A stretch of DNA of 64,000 nt from JAGVPT01 sp963717445 (GTDB taxonomy: Bacteria > Bacteroidota > Ignavibacteria > UBA10030 > UBA8401): NCBI GenBank assembly GCA_963717445.1, contig OY970334.1, positions 744,001 through 808,000 of the forward strand. The letters run 5' to 3'. Below are positions 9,283 to 18,052 of the stretch, piece by piece (position 1 is the first letter of the stretch; every line of letters starts with the position of its first letter). Below the pieces are notes generated by a model. The model had not been told where the DNA came from. It searched no databases and saw nothing but the letters and a program-made list of their open reading frames with translations. A program made the translations under genes and the position numbers.

Positions 9283-9758
9283 TACCGCTTTCTTTTCGTC
9301 GCAGACTTTCCCGGCTGCTCCGGCAGCACCGATTCCGTGAGAGACAAGGCGATACCCGACAGCATCACCTCGGGGCCGAGCTGGGTAAAATCACCGGAGA
9401 GCAACGAACGGTCGACATTTGCATAAAGCGAACATCCGCCCTCTTTTTCGATGATGAGACCCGATACCTTCCCATCGCGCTGCCCGATGAATGTCACCTC
9501 GCCCAACATATCGCTGACGACATAGCCCGAGCAAAAATGGAGCTGGAGATGGGCATTGGGAGTGTAAACGGTGACAAGGTTTCCCCTTTCTTTGCCGATC
9601 ATGATATTCGAATAGATCTCGACGGCGAGTTTCCGCTTCGCCGTGCTGCTCCCCAGCTCAAAACGGACATTATTTCCCCTCGCCTTTCCTTTTACACCAA
9701 GCGTCCTGGCGAGTTCTTTGAAATCAGAAGGCGTGAAAACAAACGTTGATCGTGTCAT
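9282..9758 (-). CDS. Conserved-looking hypothetical protein coupled to ybeY
   Basis: I do not recognise this 158-residue protein. It has no signal peptide, membrane segment or known catalytic motif. The sequence alternates strands and short helices (SDFKELARTLGVKGKARGNN, then VYTPNAHLQLHFCSGY and GEVTFIGQRDGKVSGLIIEK), suggesting a compact beta-rich fold, and ends in a basic tail KSATKRKR. Its stop codon overlaps the ybeY start (TAATG), so the two are made together, which suggests a role linked to RNA or ribosome maturation by context only. Its own ATG is about 20 bp downstream of a terminator. Confidence 0.7.
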   Translation of the reverse strand: MTRSTFVFTPSDFKELARTLGVKGKARGNNVRFELGSSTAKRKLAVEIYSNIMIGKERGNLVTVYTPNAHLQLHFCSGYVVSDMLGEVTFIGQRDGKVSGLIIEKEGGCSLYANVDRSLLSGDFTQLGPEVMLSGIALSLTESVLPEQPGKSATKRKR

Positions 9759-9776
9759 GGAAAATGGAAAAAGAAA

Positions 9777-9804
9777 AAACCCCGTCTTGCAATCCTCGGG
9801 GTTT
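9777..9804 (-). terminator. Rho-independent terminator after the MBL hydrolase gene
   Basis: An 8-bp perfect stem (9777-9784 with 9797-9804) is followed on the minus strand by T6 and a further T-rich stretch. It separates the MBL-fold gene from the hypothetical-ybeY pair. Confidence 0.75.
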
Positions 9805-9926
9805 ACAATGGCATACTTTTCGCGCGTGGAACGAAAAGCTTGGTACGTGCATGCCGAATATATAGTACACTACATCTCACGATTTAATATAAAGATGGAT
9901 AGCCGAATAGTCAAGTTCATTTTTCG

Positions 9927-10829
9927 TTACCATGTCAGCTCTAATCCTTCCCGCGCCGCAGTACATTGGAATGTGAAGCTTTTGGTTTTTATTTCTTTTT
10001 GGCATTGCAACAGGATATCGTCAACTTTTTCATCGCTGCGGTTCGGTTCATGGTGGAATAAAACAAGATGGCGCGCGTTCGCTTCGGCGGCGACTTTAAG
10101 CGTGAACAAATAATGTGAATGCCCCCAGCCGATTTTATCGACGTATTCTTCGGGCGTGTAGGTACAATCGTGGATAAGGATATCGGCATTTCTGGCAAAA
10201 TCGAACACTCGCTGGTTGGGGTCGCCTGACAAAGCAGAAAATTTCTCCTGCACAATTTTTTCAAAGTTGGTCATGCGGCCGGCAACTTCTTTGTCGAACG
10301 GCTCGTTGTCGCTGATATACACAAGCGTCTTGCCTTTGTATTCGAGCCTGTACCCAACGGTGAATCCGGGATGGTTGACGTACATCGTCCGTACATGTGC
10401 GCCGAAAATCGTGAATTCTTCTTCACCAATCGGACGAAAATTTATTTTCGCCTTCAATTCATTCAATTGAACGGGAAAGTAAATTCTGTTCATTTGATCG
10501 GCAATAATACGCTGGAGGTTCATCTCTCTCCGTTCGGTTCCGATAATGGTAATCTCATTTCCCGAGATCAACGCCGGCTTAAAAAATGGAAATCCCTGGA
10601 TATGATCCCAATGCGGATGGGTGATAAGAAGGTAAGTATTCAGCGATTCTCCGTTAGCAATAAGATGATCGCCAAAGGGACGGATCCCGGTTCCAGCGTC
10701 AAAAATGATCAGCTCGTCATTATCGAGGCGAAGCTCAAGCGACGGTGTATTTCCGCCGTAACGAACCGTTGCCTTTCCGGGCGTCGGGATTGAACCGCGC
10801 ACACCCCAGAATTTCAATTTCATGGCCAT
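9927..10829 (-). CDS. MBL-fold metallohydrolase
   Basis: A 300-residue metallo-beta-lactamase-fold hydrolase. It begins MAMKLKFWGVRGSIPTPGKA; the GVRGSIP element is typical of a subfamily related to cyclic-nucleotide phosphodiesterase/RNase Z-like enzymes. The metal motif THPHWDHIQG is intact (near residue 90), and later ligands are visible in ILIHDCTY and GWGHSHY and in the C-terminal LFHHEP. Two metals are therefore expected. Substrate is unknown; nucleotide or phosphodiester substrates are possible. The gene stands alone, ending in a terminator. Confidence 0.85.
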   Translation of the reverse strand: MAMKLKFWGVRGSIPTPGKATVRYGGNTPSLELRLDNDELIIFDAGTGIRPFGDHLIANGESLNTYLLITHPHWDHIQGFPFFKPALISGNEITIIGTERREMNLQRIIADQMNRIYFPVQLNELKAKINFRPIGEEEFTIFGAHVRTMYVNHPGFTVGYRLEYKGKTLVYISDNEPFDKEVAGRMTNFEKIVQEKFSALSGDPNQRVFDFARNADILIHDCTYTPEEYVDKIGWGHSHYLFTLKVAAEANARHLVLFHHEPNRSDEKVDDILLQCQKEIKTKSFTFQCTAAREGLELTW

Positions 10830-10855
10830 ATCTCACTTTTAATGAGAAATAGAAA

Positions 10856-11366
10856 TCACATTCTGTATGCCGCTACATATTCAACGTAATTTTGGGCAGA
10901 TCGAATGAGAGACTGTCGTTCCTCCTCGGTCAAAGGCCGTACGACTTTTGCAGGTACTCCTGCCGCCAGCGTCCCCTCCGGAATGACAGCATCGCCTGCA
11001 ACTACTGCGCCTGCTGCAACAAGAGCGTAAGGCCCGACACGAGCATTATCCAGGATGATCGCCCCCATGCCCGATCAGACAAAAATCATATACGGTTGCG
11101 GCATGAACGACAGCACTGTGCCCGACCGTAACGTTTGAACCAATAATCAACGGATATTTTTTATGCGTGACATGAAGTACGGAAGAGTCCTGAATATTTG
11201 TCCGCTCGCCTATCCGTATAAAATTCACGTCTCCACGGACGACAGCATTAAACCAGATGCTGCTGTCCTTTCCAATTTCAACATCTCCAATAACGTGCGC
11301 TCCCTCGGCCATAAACACACTTGGATGAATTTTTGGTACGACGCCACGGTACGGTATGATGCTCAT
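10856..11366 (-). pseudogene. Gamma carbonic anhydrase family protein, frameshifted
   Basis: A left-handed beta-helix hexapeptide-repeat protein of the gamma carbonic anhydrase/YrdA type, split by a single-base frameshift. The first frame (11366 to about 11070) begins MSIIPYRGVVPKIHPSVFMA and has the histidines VLHV and GHSAVVH expected as zinc ligands. It then reads LIG and leaves frame. The second frame resumes at MGAIILDNARVGPYALVAAG and ends at 10856. Removing one base from the CCC at 11070-11072 would join them into about 170 residues, a normal length. It may be a real inactivation or a sequence error. The 5' end is 7 bp from the DUF3108 gene's stop. Confidence 0.82.
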
Positions 11367-11372
11367 CGCTAT

Positions 11373-12293
11373 TTATTCTTCAGGAGCACGCGGTGGGACC
11401 CATCCGGGACGATTCCATTTTACCAATTCAAGGCGAACACTTCCCAGGATGACTTTCATTTTTGCGATAATCGGGACTGCGGCCTCATCGTTACTAAACC
11501 ATCCCGAGAAGCCCCCTGTAAGCCCAAAAATTCCTACAAAATCAGCCCGCCCCTCAAACTCTACCGTTTCAACGGGATATTTGATTGCGTCGATCTCGGA
11601 TGATGTTTTCTTGTTCAAGAAATTAATGTATGTGTTCACTTTCTTTCCACTCACGAAGGTCGGAACATTCTCGGCCTTGCTCGAATGCACATTCCCGCGT
11701 GCATAATAAAACAACGACAACCCGTCCTGGTATGTTGAACTTATTGTATCCGTCTCTTTCGCCGCCGAATCTTGTTGCTGGCGAATGCCCTGTTCTATGG
11801 ATACCCGATCATGCAAATAATCAAATGAATAATTCGAATACGAAACATTGGTTGAGTCGCCATTATTAACCCCGGAAAAAAAATGTGAGTACAGGTGCGG
11901 GTCGATCTCGCTGTAAAAAATCCAGTGCAAATTGACGAACGGAACTCCGCTGTATGAATCCATGAATGCTTTTGCGCGAAATACGGTTACGCCGTTTTTC
12001 TGTACCGTATCGAGGATTTCAATTTTTACGGTTCCCAGGGAAAAAAACGAATAGCTCACTTCATATTCCAGTCGCTCCCCTACAACAAACATTCCGGAAG
12101 GAGCGGCAAGAGTAAAGCTTGTGTCGGACGGGCTTTTTGCCTTCCCCGGTTTGGCCGGGAAAAAAAATGAACCGAACAGCGCGGCAAGACAGACAAAACT
12201 GACAACGGAATTTTTGTAGTTCAATTTCTTGAAAAACAAACCCCCGAAACTCAAACGGTCGCGATGTTCACCCGATGACGACAGGTCATTCAT
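11373..12293 (-). CDS. DUF3108 family exported protein
   Basis: A 306-residue protein with a membrane/signal segment near residues 28-45 (VVSFVCLAALFGSFFFPA) and a C-terminal DUF3108-type domain with the start GERLEYEVSYSFFSLGTVKIE. The fold is expected to be a beta-rich, lipocalin-like barrel on the periplasmic side. The function is not established. Its ATG overlaps the stop of the S41 protease gene as TAATG, so the pair is translationally coupled, which hints at a shared envelope role. The tail (SVRLELVKWNRPGWVPPRAPEE) is typical of the family's end. Confidence 0.78.
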   Translation of the reverse strand: MNDLSSSGEHRDRLSFGGLFFKKLNYKNSVVSFVCLAALFGSFFFPAKPGKAKSPSDTSFTLAAPSGMFVVGERLEYEVSYSFFSLGTVKIEILDTVQKNGVTVFRAKAFMDSYSGVPFVNLHWIFYSEIDPHLYSHFFSGVNNGDSTNVSYSNYSFDYLHDRVSIEQGIRQQQDSAAKETDTISSTYQDGLSLFYYARGNVHSSKAENVPTFVSGKKVNTYINFLNKKTSSEIDAIKYPVETVEFEGRADFVGIFGLTGGFSGWFSNDEAAVPIIAKMKVILGSVRLELVKWNRPGWVPPRAPEE

Positions 12294-13912
12294 TATTGAA
12301 GCTTCGCTATCTTTGCTGCCTCGGGAAAGATGGAGAGCGCTTTCTTCAGTTGATTATCCGACCTCAAAATGACGGGATACCAGCCGTCGTTACCCCAGAA
12401 GTTTCTCGCGATGTGGGCTTTGAGTCGCGCTTTGGTGTACTCCTTATCTTTCGCAAATTGTTCCTCATTAAAGTCGACTTTCTTCGCCTTAATGAACCCG
12501 ATGAACTCAGCCAAAAGAGCATCGTCGACTTCAAAATCCCGGTCAAACAATTGAAAATCTCCTTTGTACTTCTCCTTGATGTCGTTGGCATGTTCCTCCA
12601 AATACTCCGTCGTGAACTCGTAGAACAAATTCCGGTTTCTGAGTGTTATCGTCAAAGGAGTTGCATCATCAGGCTTCACAATGTAATCAGGTGTAATACC
12701 GCCGCCGCCGTAAATTTTTCTTCCGTCTGCAGTTTTGAAGACCGGACGGGTCGAATCTCTTTCTTCGACATGCGAGATATTGTTGCCTTCGGTTTCTTTC
12801 CGCTCAAACGCCTCGCGCTGGTATTCCTCTTTTCCTTCCGCATACGAACGTTGGATACACCTGCCGCTCGGCGTATAATATCGGGCGATTGTCAAACGAA
12901 TCGCCGATTTATCTGCAAGCTCAAATTGCCGTTGCACAAGCCCTTTGCCGAAACTTGTTTCGCCGACAATCAACCCGCGGTCCCAATCCTGAATTGCGCC
13001 CGCAACAATTTCGCTGGCAGAGGCCGTTCCATTCGAGATCAAGATGATCAGCGGAGTTTTTTCAAATTCGCTGTTGGTGGTAGCATAGTATTCCTCGTCG
13101 AAGTCGGGCCGGCGCCCTTTCGTATAGACAATTTCTCGTCGTCCTGTTGCGGGGTCTCCATCAAGGAATAGGTCAGCCATTTTAACGGCTTGGTCAAGAT
13201 AGCCTCCGGGATTAAACCGAAGGTCCAGAACGAGCCGCTTCATTCCCAGCCCCTTAAGCTTTTGAAGCGCGCTTAGCATTTCAGCATTCGTTGTTTCCGC
13301 AAACCGCGTAACGTTGATGTACCCGACATCGTCGTTAAGCATGAACGATACATCGACGCTATAAAACGGAATAACGTCGCGAATAATTTCATAATCGAGA
13401 AGATCCTTTTCCCCGGGTCTCACGATAGTGACCGAAACCTTTGTCCCTTTCGGTCCCTTCAACCCTTTCATTACCTGGTCGTTATTAAAACCGATGGCAC
13501 TTTTGCCGTCAATCTTCACAATTTTGTCATTTGAAAGAATGCCCAATTGAGCACTCGGACCGCCGCCAATAGGCTGCACAACGGTGATTGTATCGTTGAC
13601 AATGGCAAATTCTATTCCGATGCCTTCGAATTTTCCGCGAAATTCCTCCGTCACTGTTGTCAATTGTTTTGGATCGATGTACACGGAATGCGGATCGAGA
13701 TCGTTCAATAGTCCTTTGATCGCGGATTCCGTAAGCTTCTGGGTATCGACTTCATCGACATAATACTTTTCCGTTAAGCTCAGCACATCCTTGAATTTGC
13801 CGAGTTGTTCGTAAATATTGTCGCCTGAGATGAGCATGTTGAGCTGCATCCCGCCCAATATCGAAACCAGGATCAATACGGCAACAATCGGCGTGGAAAA
13901 CCGTTTCTTCAT
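12293..13912 (-). CDS. S41 family C-terminal processing protease (CtpA/Prc type)
   Basis: A periplasmic serine protease of about 539 residues. I place the start at 13912 (MKKRFSTPIVAVLILV), 5 nt after an AAGAGG ribosome-binding site; a start 15 codons upstream would put that site inside the gene. A signal anchor is followed by the PDZ domain (about 80-170) and the S41 core. The catalytic Ser is in NGTASASE and the Lys about 25 residues later in GETSFGKG, so the enzyme should be active. Beyond the core is a helical C-terminal extension. Such proteases trim tails of envelope proteins. Confidence 0.92.
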   Translation of the reverse strand: MKKRFSTPIVAVLILVSILGGMQLNMLISGDNIYEQLGKFKDVLSLTEKYYVDEVDTQKLTESAIKGLLNDLDPHSVYIDPKQLTTVTEEFRGKFEGIGIEFAIVNDTITVVQPIGGGPSAQLGILSNDKIVKIDGKSAIGFNNDQVMKGLKGPKGTKVSVTIVRPGEKDLLDYEIIRDVIPFYSVDVSFMLNDDVGYINVTRFAETTNAEMLSALQKLKGLGMKRLVLDLRFNPGGYLDQAVKMADLFLDGDPATGRREIVYTKGRRPDFDEEYYATTNSEFEKTPLIILISNGTASASEIVAGAIQDWDRGLIVGETSFGKGLVQRQFELADKSAIRLTIARYYTPSGRCIQRSYAEGKEEYQREAFERKETEGNNISHVEERDSTRPVFKTADGRKIYGGGGITPDYIVKPDDATPLTITLRNRNLFYEFTTEYLEEHANDIKEKYKGDFQLFDRDFEVDDALLAEFIGFIKAKKVDFNEEQFAKDKEYTKARLKAHIARNFWGNDGWYPVILRSDNQLKKALSIFPEAAKIAKLQ

Positions 13913-14167
13913 AAAGCCTCTTTTTAGTTCTTCCTTAGGTATCATCTTAAACAACAATGAATTTCGACTGCATAGTAAAGAATCAGCGGGTTCGCACCAT
14001 CATTCTGGATTGCGGCAATACAAAACGTCCCCTTTCTATGTCCGGAGAAATATGTTACGTGCTTTCAATTTTGAAATACGTGACGCACTTCACTTCGCGG
14101 AGTCGTTTCGGCGTGTTTTGAATAAAATCATAAGAAATAGATTCAAAGTCAAGTTAGACGAGAACAC
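13913..14167. other. Intergenic region upstream of the S41 protease gene
   Basis: This stretch lies between the S41 protease gene and the left end of the 648-bp insertion. It is AT-rich with no convincing gene. It must contain the protease promoter, but I could not assign its -35 or -10 elements with confidence. Confidence 0.5.
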
Positions 14168-14246
14168 GGTAGTGACTCATTTTGAGAAAGAAAAACGAGT
14201 TTCTGAGGTTTAATGGAGTTAGTGTATGTTACTTTCTTTCCGAGGA

Positions 14247-14747
14247 AGTCCCGCTGTACGGGATCCCGCTCTTTAAAATTTTTAATAGAAGCGGGAAAAG
14301 TAAACAAATGCCGCTTTACGGCATCCCGCCTCTTTTAATTTTTGGAGCGGGAGAAATCTCTCGTCCGAAGGACCCCTTTGGGGAAATCGTAGCACACGGA
14401 TTCAATCCCAGCCGCAGATGCCGTCAATTTCGGCGCAAGACAGCGTCGAATATTTTGGTTTGATGGTCGAGCGCCGAAATTGAAACCCTTCGATTGAATC
14501 CTTCCCGTCCGCAAACCTGACGATTTCGATTAATGTTGCAAAAGCTGCATGTGTTGTATCCTCGGAATCGGGGGCAGTGGGGGTTGGGGGCGATGCGCGC
14601 GTTGAGAAAACGGCTGGCATGTGCAGGTGGCAAGCGGGAGCAGTTTTCTCCCGGCTGTGTGTGGGAAAGCATCGCCAGCATTCCGATTCCGAGAAGCTCT
14701 TCCCGCTTTCCAAAAATATGAAAGGCGGGATCCCGTACAGCGGGACT
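14247..14747. repeat. 23-bp perfect inverted repeat inside the insertion, with nested palindromes
   Basis: The 23-bp segment at 14247-14269 is repeated exactly in inverse orientation at 14725-14747. Between them lie a partial tandem copy of the left motif (about 14310-14350), an inverted pair at 14424-14435/14470-14481 enclosed by GGATTCAAT/ATTGAATCC, and an 11-bp pair at about 14561-14571/14683-14693. The transcript of either strand could fold into one long branched hairpin. Confidence 0.75.
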
Positions 14748-14750
14748 TTG

Positions 14751-14778
14751 CTTCTTTCTCTGGCACCAGAGAAAGAAG
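14751..14778. repeat. 28-bp palindrome near the right end of the insertion
   Basis: Two 13-bp arms flank a 2-bp centre and are perfect reverse complements. It could act as a terminator-like or cruciform structure, but it lacks a T-run, so its role is open. Confidence 0.7.
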
Positions 14779-14871
14779 GATGACTTCAAGGCTATTATTC
14801 AAAATGAGTCACGACCGAGAACACCTTTTTTCAGTTCAAGCGTTGCTTTTCAGACTTCAAAACGCTGCCGG

Positions 14872-16392
14872 CTATTTCTCCGGTTTCATTTGGGGGAAAA
14901 AGATTACATCGCGGATGGACTCCTGCCCGGTAAGCAACATGGTTAACCGGTCGATGCCGATTCCGAGTCCCGCGGTTGGCGGCATGCCGTATTCAAGAGC
15001 TCGAAGAAAATCTTCATCGAGAAGTTGGGTTTCGTCATCGCCCCGTTCTTTGAGCCGCGCCTGGTCTTCAAATCGACCCCTCTGGTCAAGAGGATCGTTC
15101 AGCTCACTGAACGCGTTGCAAATTTCCTGGCCGTTCACAAAGCCCTCAAAGCGCTCAACCAGACCTGCCTCCGAACGGTGCTTCTTTGCAAGCGGCGACA
15201 TCTCAACAGGATAATCCATGATGAAAGTGGGTTGGACGAGATATGGCTGCACTTTCACGCTGAATATTTCATCGACGATGTTCCCCGAGCTGGCTGCAGG
15301 CTCGATATCAACATGCATTTCTTTTGCGATGGAACGAAGCTGGCCTTCATCGATACTACGAAGCTTGCGTCCCGTATATTCTTCAATCGCACCGAACATG
15401 GTGATGCGTTTCCAGGGAGGAGTAAAATTGATTTCATGCTCTCCTAATATTACTTTTGCGCTGCCGTTGAGTGCCAGCGCAACGGAATGGATCATCTGTT
15501 CGACCAATTCCATCATCCACACATAATCATGGTATGCGACGTATAATTCCATCATGGTGAATTCGGGGTTGTGGGTCCGGTCCATCCCCTCGTTGCGAAA
15601 GTCTTTCGCAATTTCGTACACGCCGTCATAACCGCCGACAATGAGCCGCTTCAAGTACAATTCATCGGCGATACGAAGATAGAGCGGCATATCGAGCGTG
15701 TGATGATGCGTGATGAACGGACGCGCTGAGGCGCCGCCGTAGAGCGGCTGCAAAACAGGCGTTTCCACCTCGAGGTAGTTTCTGTCGTCCAAAAATTTTC
15801 GCATGCTGCGGAGAATCATCGTCCTCTTCGTCAGGATGTCCCGCACCGCCGGATTGACGACGAGGTCGACATACCGCTGGCGGTAGCGCAGCTCTTTATC
15901 GGCAAACGGATCGAACACGACCTTTTTTCCCGATTCGTCGGTTTTTTCTTTTACGACCGGAAGAGGGCGAAGCGATTTCGTAAGCAGCTTCAGCTCCTGC
16001 GCATGGACCGATATCTCGCCCATTTTCGTCCTGAAAATAAAACCTTTAACGCCGATAATATCTCCGATGTCAAGAAGGCGAAACGCATCATAAATATCGC
16101 CGAGGTCATCCTTCTTCAAGTATATTTGTATCTTTCCTTTTGAATCCTGGATATGGCAGAATGACGCCTTTCCCATTTTGCGCAGCGACATGATCCTTCC
16201 CGCTACGGAAACAATCCGTTCCGGCTCACTTTCGTTGAACGAAGCGAGAACATCGGATGAAAATGCATCCCGTTCGTAATTGTGCGGATATGGCTCGATA
16301 CCGAGTTTCCTCAATTGGTCCAATTCCTCACGGCGGCGAGCCATGAGCGCATTCAATTCTTGTTGGTATTCGTGTTGATCCATAACATTCAT
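14872..16392 (-). CDS. lysS: Lysyl-tRNA synthetase, class II
   Basis: Charges tRNA-Lys with lysine. The 506-residue protein has an N-terminal OB-fold anticodon-binding domain (about 55-165; VAGRIMSLRKMGKASFCHIQ) and a class II catalytic core. Motif 2 is seen in DFRNEGMDRTHNPEFTMMEL and motif 3 in GLGIGIDRLTML near the C-terminus. Length is normal. The ATG at 16392 lacks a clear Shine-Dalgarno sequence; an ATG three codons later is an alternative start. It is preceded by malQ with 33 bp between them. The insertion element begins 47 bp after its stop. Confidence 0.96.
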   Translation of the reverse strand: MNVMDQHEYQQELNALMARRREELDQLRKLGIEPYPHNYERDAFSSDVLASFNESEPERIVSVAGRIMSLRKMGKASFCHIQDSKGKIQIYLKKDDLGDIYDAFRLLDIGDIIGVKGFIFRTKMGEISVHAQELKLLTKSLRPLPVVKEKTDESGKKVVFDPFADKELRYRQRYVDLVVNPAVRDILTKRTMILRSMRKFLDDRNYLEVETPVLQPLYGGASARPFITHHHTLDMPLYLRIADELYLKRLIVGGYDGVYEIAKDFRNEGMDRTHNPEFTMMELYVAYHDYVWMMELVEQMIHSVALALNGSAKVILGEHEINFTPPWKRITMFGAIEEYTGRKLRSIDEGQLRSIAKEMHVDIEPAASSGNIVDEIFSVKVQPYLVQPTFIMDYPVEMSPLAKKHRSEAGLVERFEGFVNGQEICNAFSELNDPLDQRGRFEDQARLKERGDDETQLLDEDFLRALEYGMPPTAGLGIGIDRLTMLLTGQESIRDVIFFPQMKPEK

Positions 16393-16425
16393 AGTATGTT
16401 GGGTGGATAAGACTTCGAAAGACTC

Positions 16426-17967
16426 TTACGGCAATTTCTTGCCGTGAGGGTACGCGGGGAGCTCCAGCCGGTCCGGCGAACAGCGCTTGAATAGTGCCGT
16501 CAGTTCATACAAACGAGATGCATGCCAGGAGGCCACTTGCTCCCACGAAAACCGCCACTCCCAGTAACCCGATGGTTGACCGGGCAAATTCATCCGTGCT
16601 TCCGATCCGAGACCGAGCACATCCTGCATCGGATAGATTGCCATGTCCGCGACTGATTGCGCTGCGAGCCTGATCAAGTCCCAATGAATTTCTTTTCCAT
16701 CGGTGCCGGTATATTTTTTGACGAACGATTGTTCCCGCTCCGTTGCGCTTTTGAACCAGCCGATCGTCGTGTCGTTGTCATGCGTGCCGGAATAGACAAC
16801 AACATTGGGCAAGTAGTTATGCGGAAGAAAAGGATTCTTCGGGTCCCCGGCAAAAGCAAACTGAAGTACCTTCATTCCTGGAAAATTAAACCGGTCGCGC
16901 AGAGCAATGACATCGTCGGTCATAAGGCCAAGATCCTCAGCAATGATTGGAAGCTTGCCCAGCTTGAGCAGCACCGTGTCAAAGAGTTGTTCTTTCGGTC
17001 CGCCAACCCAACGGCCGTGCACCGCGGTCTTTTCATCTGCCGGAATTTCCCAGTAAGCAGCGAAGCCGCGAAAATGGTCGATCCGAACGATATCGACGAG
17101 CGCAAGCGTATTTTTGATTCGCTCAATCCACCAGGCAAAACCATCCCGTTCCATCACATCCCATCGGTACAGCGGATTTCCCCAGCGCTGGCCCGTCGCA
17201 CTAAAATAATCGGGGGGTACGCCGGCGACAACAGTTGGACGAAGATTTTCATCCAGCGAAAAAAGATCCGGGTGTGCCCACACATCGGAACTCTGGAACG
17301 CCGTAAAGATCGGAATATCGCCGACAATTTGAATTCCTTTTTCGTTGGCGTATTTCTTGAGTGCTGCCCACTGGCGAGCGAAACACCATTGCGTAAATTT
17401 CCAAAATTTAATTTCGTCGTTTAATTCCACGCGCGCTTTTTCGAGAGCAGGCAGCTTGCGTTGAGCGATGTCGCGGTCCCATTCGCACCATTCTTTGCTG
17501 TCATGTTCACTTTTCAACGCCATGAAAAGGGCGTAATCGGCAAGCCAGCCTTTATTTTGATTATCGAACGATTCGAATTCGGCCTTTTCATTCGACAATG
17601 CGTGTGCAAAAAATTCCTTCGCCGCATGATGTAACAATTTAATCCGGAAAGGAATGACTTTCCCGAAATCAACATGGTTAGTCGGAAATGGCTTCGCGAA
17701 CAAAAGCTCATCGCTGCGAAGCCAGCCTTTGTGTTCGAGCTCGGAAAGGTCGATGAGCAACGGGTTGCCGGCAAACGCGGATAAGCTCATGTATGGAGAA
17801 TTCCCCAGCCCGACCGGGCCAAGCGGAAGTATTTGCCACAACTTCTGACCGGCAACAACAAGCCAATCGATAAAATGATATGCCGCCGGACCGAAATCTC
17901 CCGATCCATGTGGGCCCGGAAGCAACGTCGGATGAAGAAGGACTCCGCTGCTGCGTGGAAATCGCAT
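16426..17967 (-). CDS. malQ: 4-alpha-glucanotransferase (amylomaltase, GH77)
   Basis: Transfers alpha-1,4-glucan segments between maltodextrins in glycogen/maltose metabolism. The 513-residue protein shows family signatures from the start (PGPHGSGDFG, WQILPLGPVGLGNSPYMSLS). The catalytic nucleophile is the Asp in VDIVRIDHFRGF, the acid/base Glu is in LPIIAEDLG, and the third acid is in SGTHDNDTTIGWF. Length is standard for the bacterial type without the extra N-terminal modules of plant DPE2. No glycogen or maltose uptake genes are adjacent. It lies between a pseudouridine synthase and lysS. Confidence 0.95.
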   Translation of the reverse strand: MRFPRSSGVLLHPTLLPGPHGSGDFGPAAYHFIDWLVVAGQKLWQILPLGPVGLGNSPYMSLSAFAGNPLLIDLSELEHKGWLRSDELLFAKPFPTNHVDFGKVIPFRIKLLHHAAKEFFAHALSNEKAEFESFDNQNKGWLADYALFMALKSEHDSKEWCEWDRDIAQRKLPALEKARVELNDEIKFWKFTQWCFARQWAALKKYANEKGIQIVGDIPIFTAFQSSDVWAHPDLFSLDENLRPTVVAGVPPDYFSATGQRWGNPLYRWDVMERDGFAWWIERIKNTLALVDIVRIDHFRGFAAYWEIPADEKTAVHGRWVGGPKEQLFDTVLLKLGKLPIIAEDLGLMTDDVIALRDRFNFPGMKVLQFAFAGDPKNPFLPHNYLPNVVVYSGTHDNDTTIGWFKSATEREQSFVKKYTGTDGKEIHWDLIRLAAQSVADMAIYPMQDVLGLGSEARMNLPGQPSGYWEWRFSWEQVASWHASRLYELTALFKRCSPDRLELPAYPHGKKLP

Positions 17968-18052
17968 GATGGTAACCTTTCAAACGTATTGTTTTGGGGA
18001 TCTACCCCACAAAGATGGACAACAAATAAGATGCATCATGGTTGAGCGGGTT

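Larger units (their letters stand above)
14159..14824. mobile_element. 648-bp MITE-like insertion with terminal inverted repeats and 9-bp target duplication
   Basis: The outer borders are a 9-bp direct repeat CGAGAACAC (14159-14167 and 14816-14824), as expected for a target-site duplication. Just inside, GTGACTCATTTTGA (14172-14185) recurs as its exact reverse complement at 14799-14812. The inverted repeat continues imperfectly outward for a few bases. No transposase is encoded; open frames inside are under 125 codons, overlap each other on both strands and resemble nothing I know. The element is therefore probably non-autonomous, mobilised in trans by a transposase making 9-bp duplications. 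It lies in the gap between lysS and the S41 protease gene. Confidence 0.72.

Noticed and set aside
14182..14463. A 93-codon plus-strand frame inside the 648-bp insertion, with two PLYGIP units
   Set aside because: The frame follows repeated palindromic DNA, overlaps several other frames on the opposite strand, has no credible start signal and no recognised domain. The repeat structure explains the sequence better.
14402..14802. Minus-strand frames of 90-121 codons inside the insertion
   Set aside because: Three mutually overlapping frames with biased composition and no family match; they are expected by chance in GC-rich palindromes.
17994..18016. A GGGG...CCCC hairpin between the pseudouridine synthase and malQ
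   Set aside because: The stem is short and no T-run follows on the minus strand, so I do not call it a terminator.
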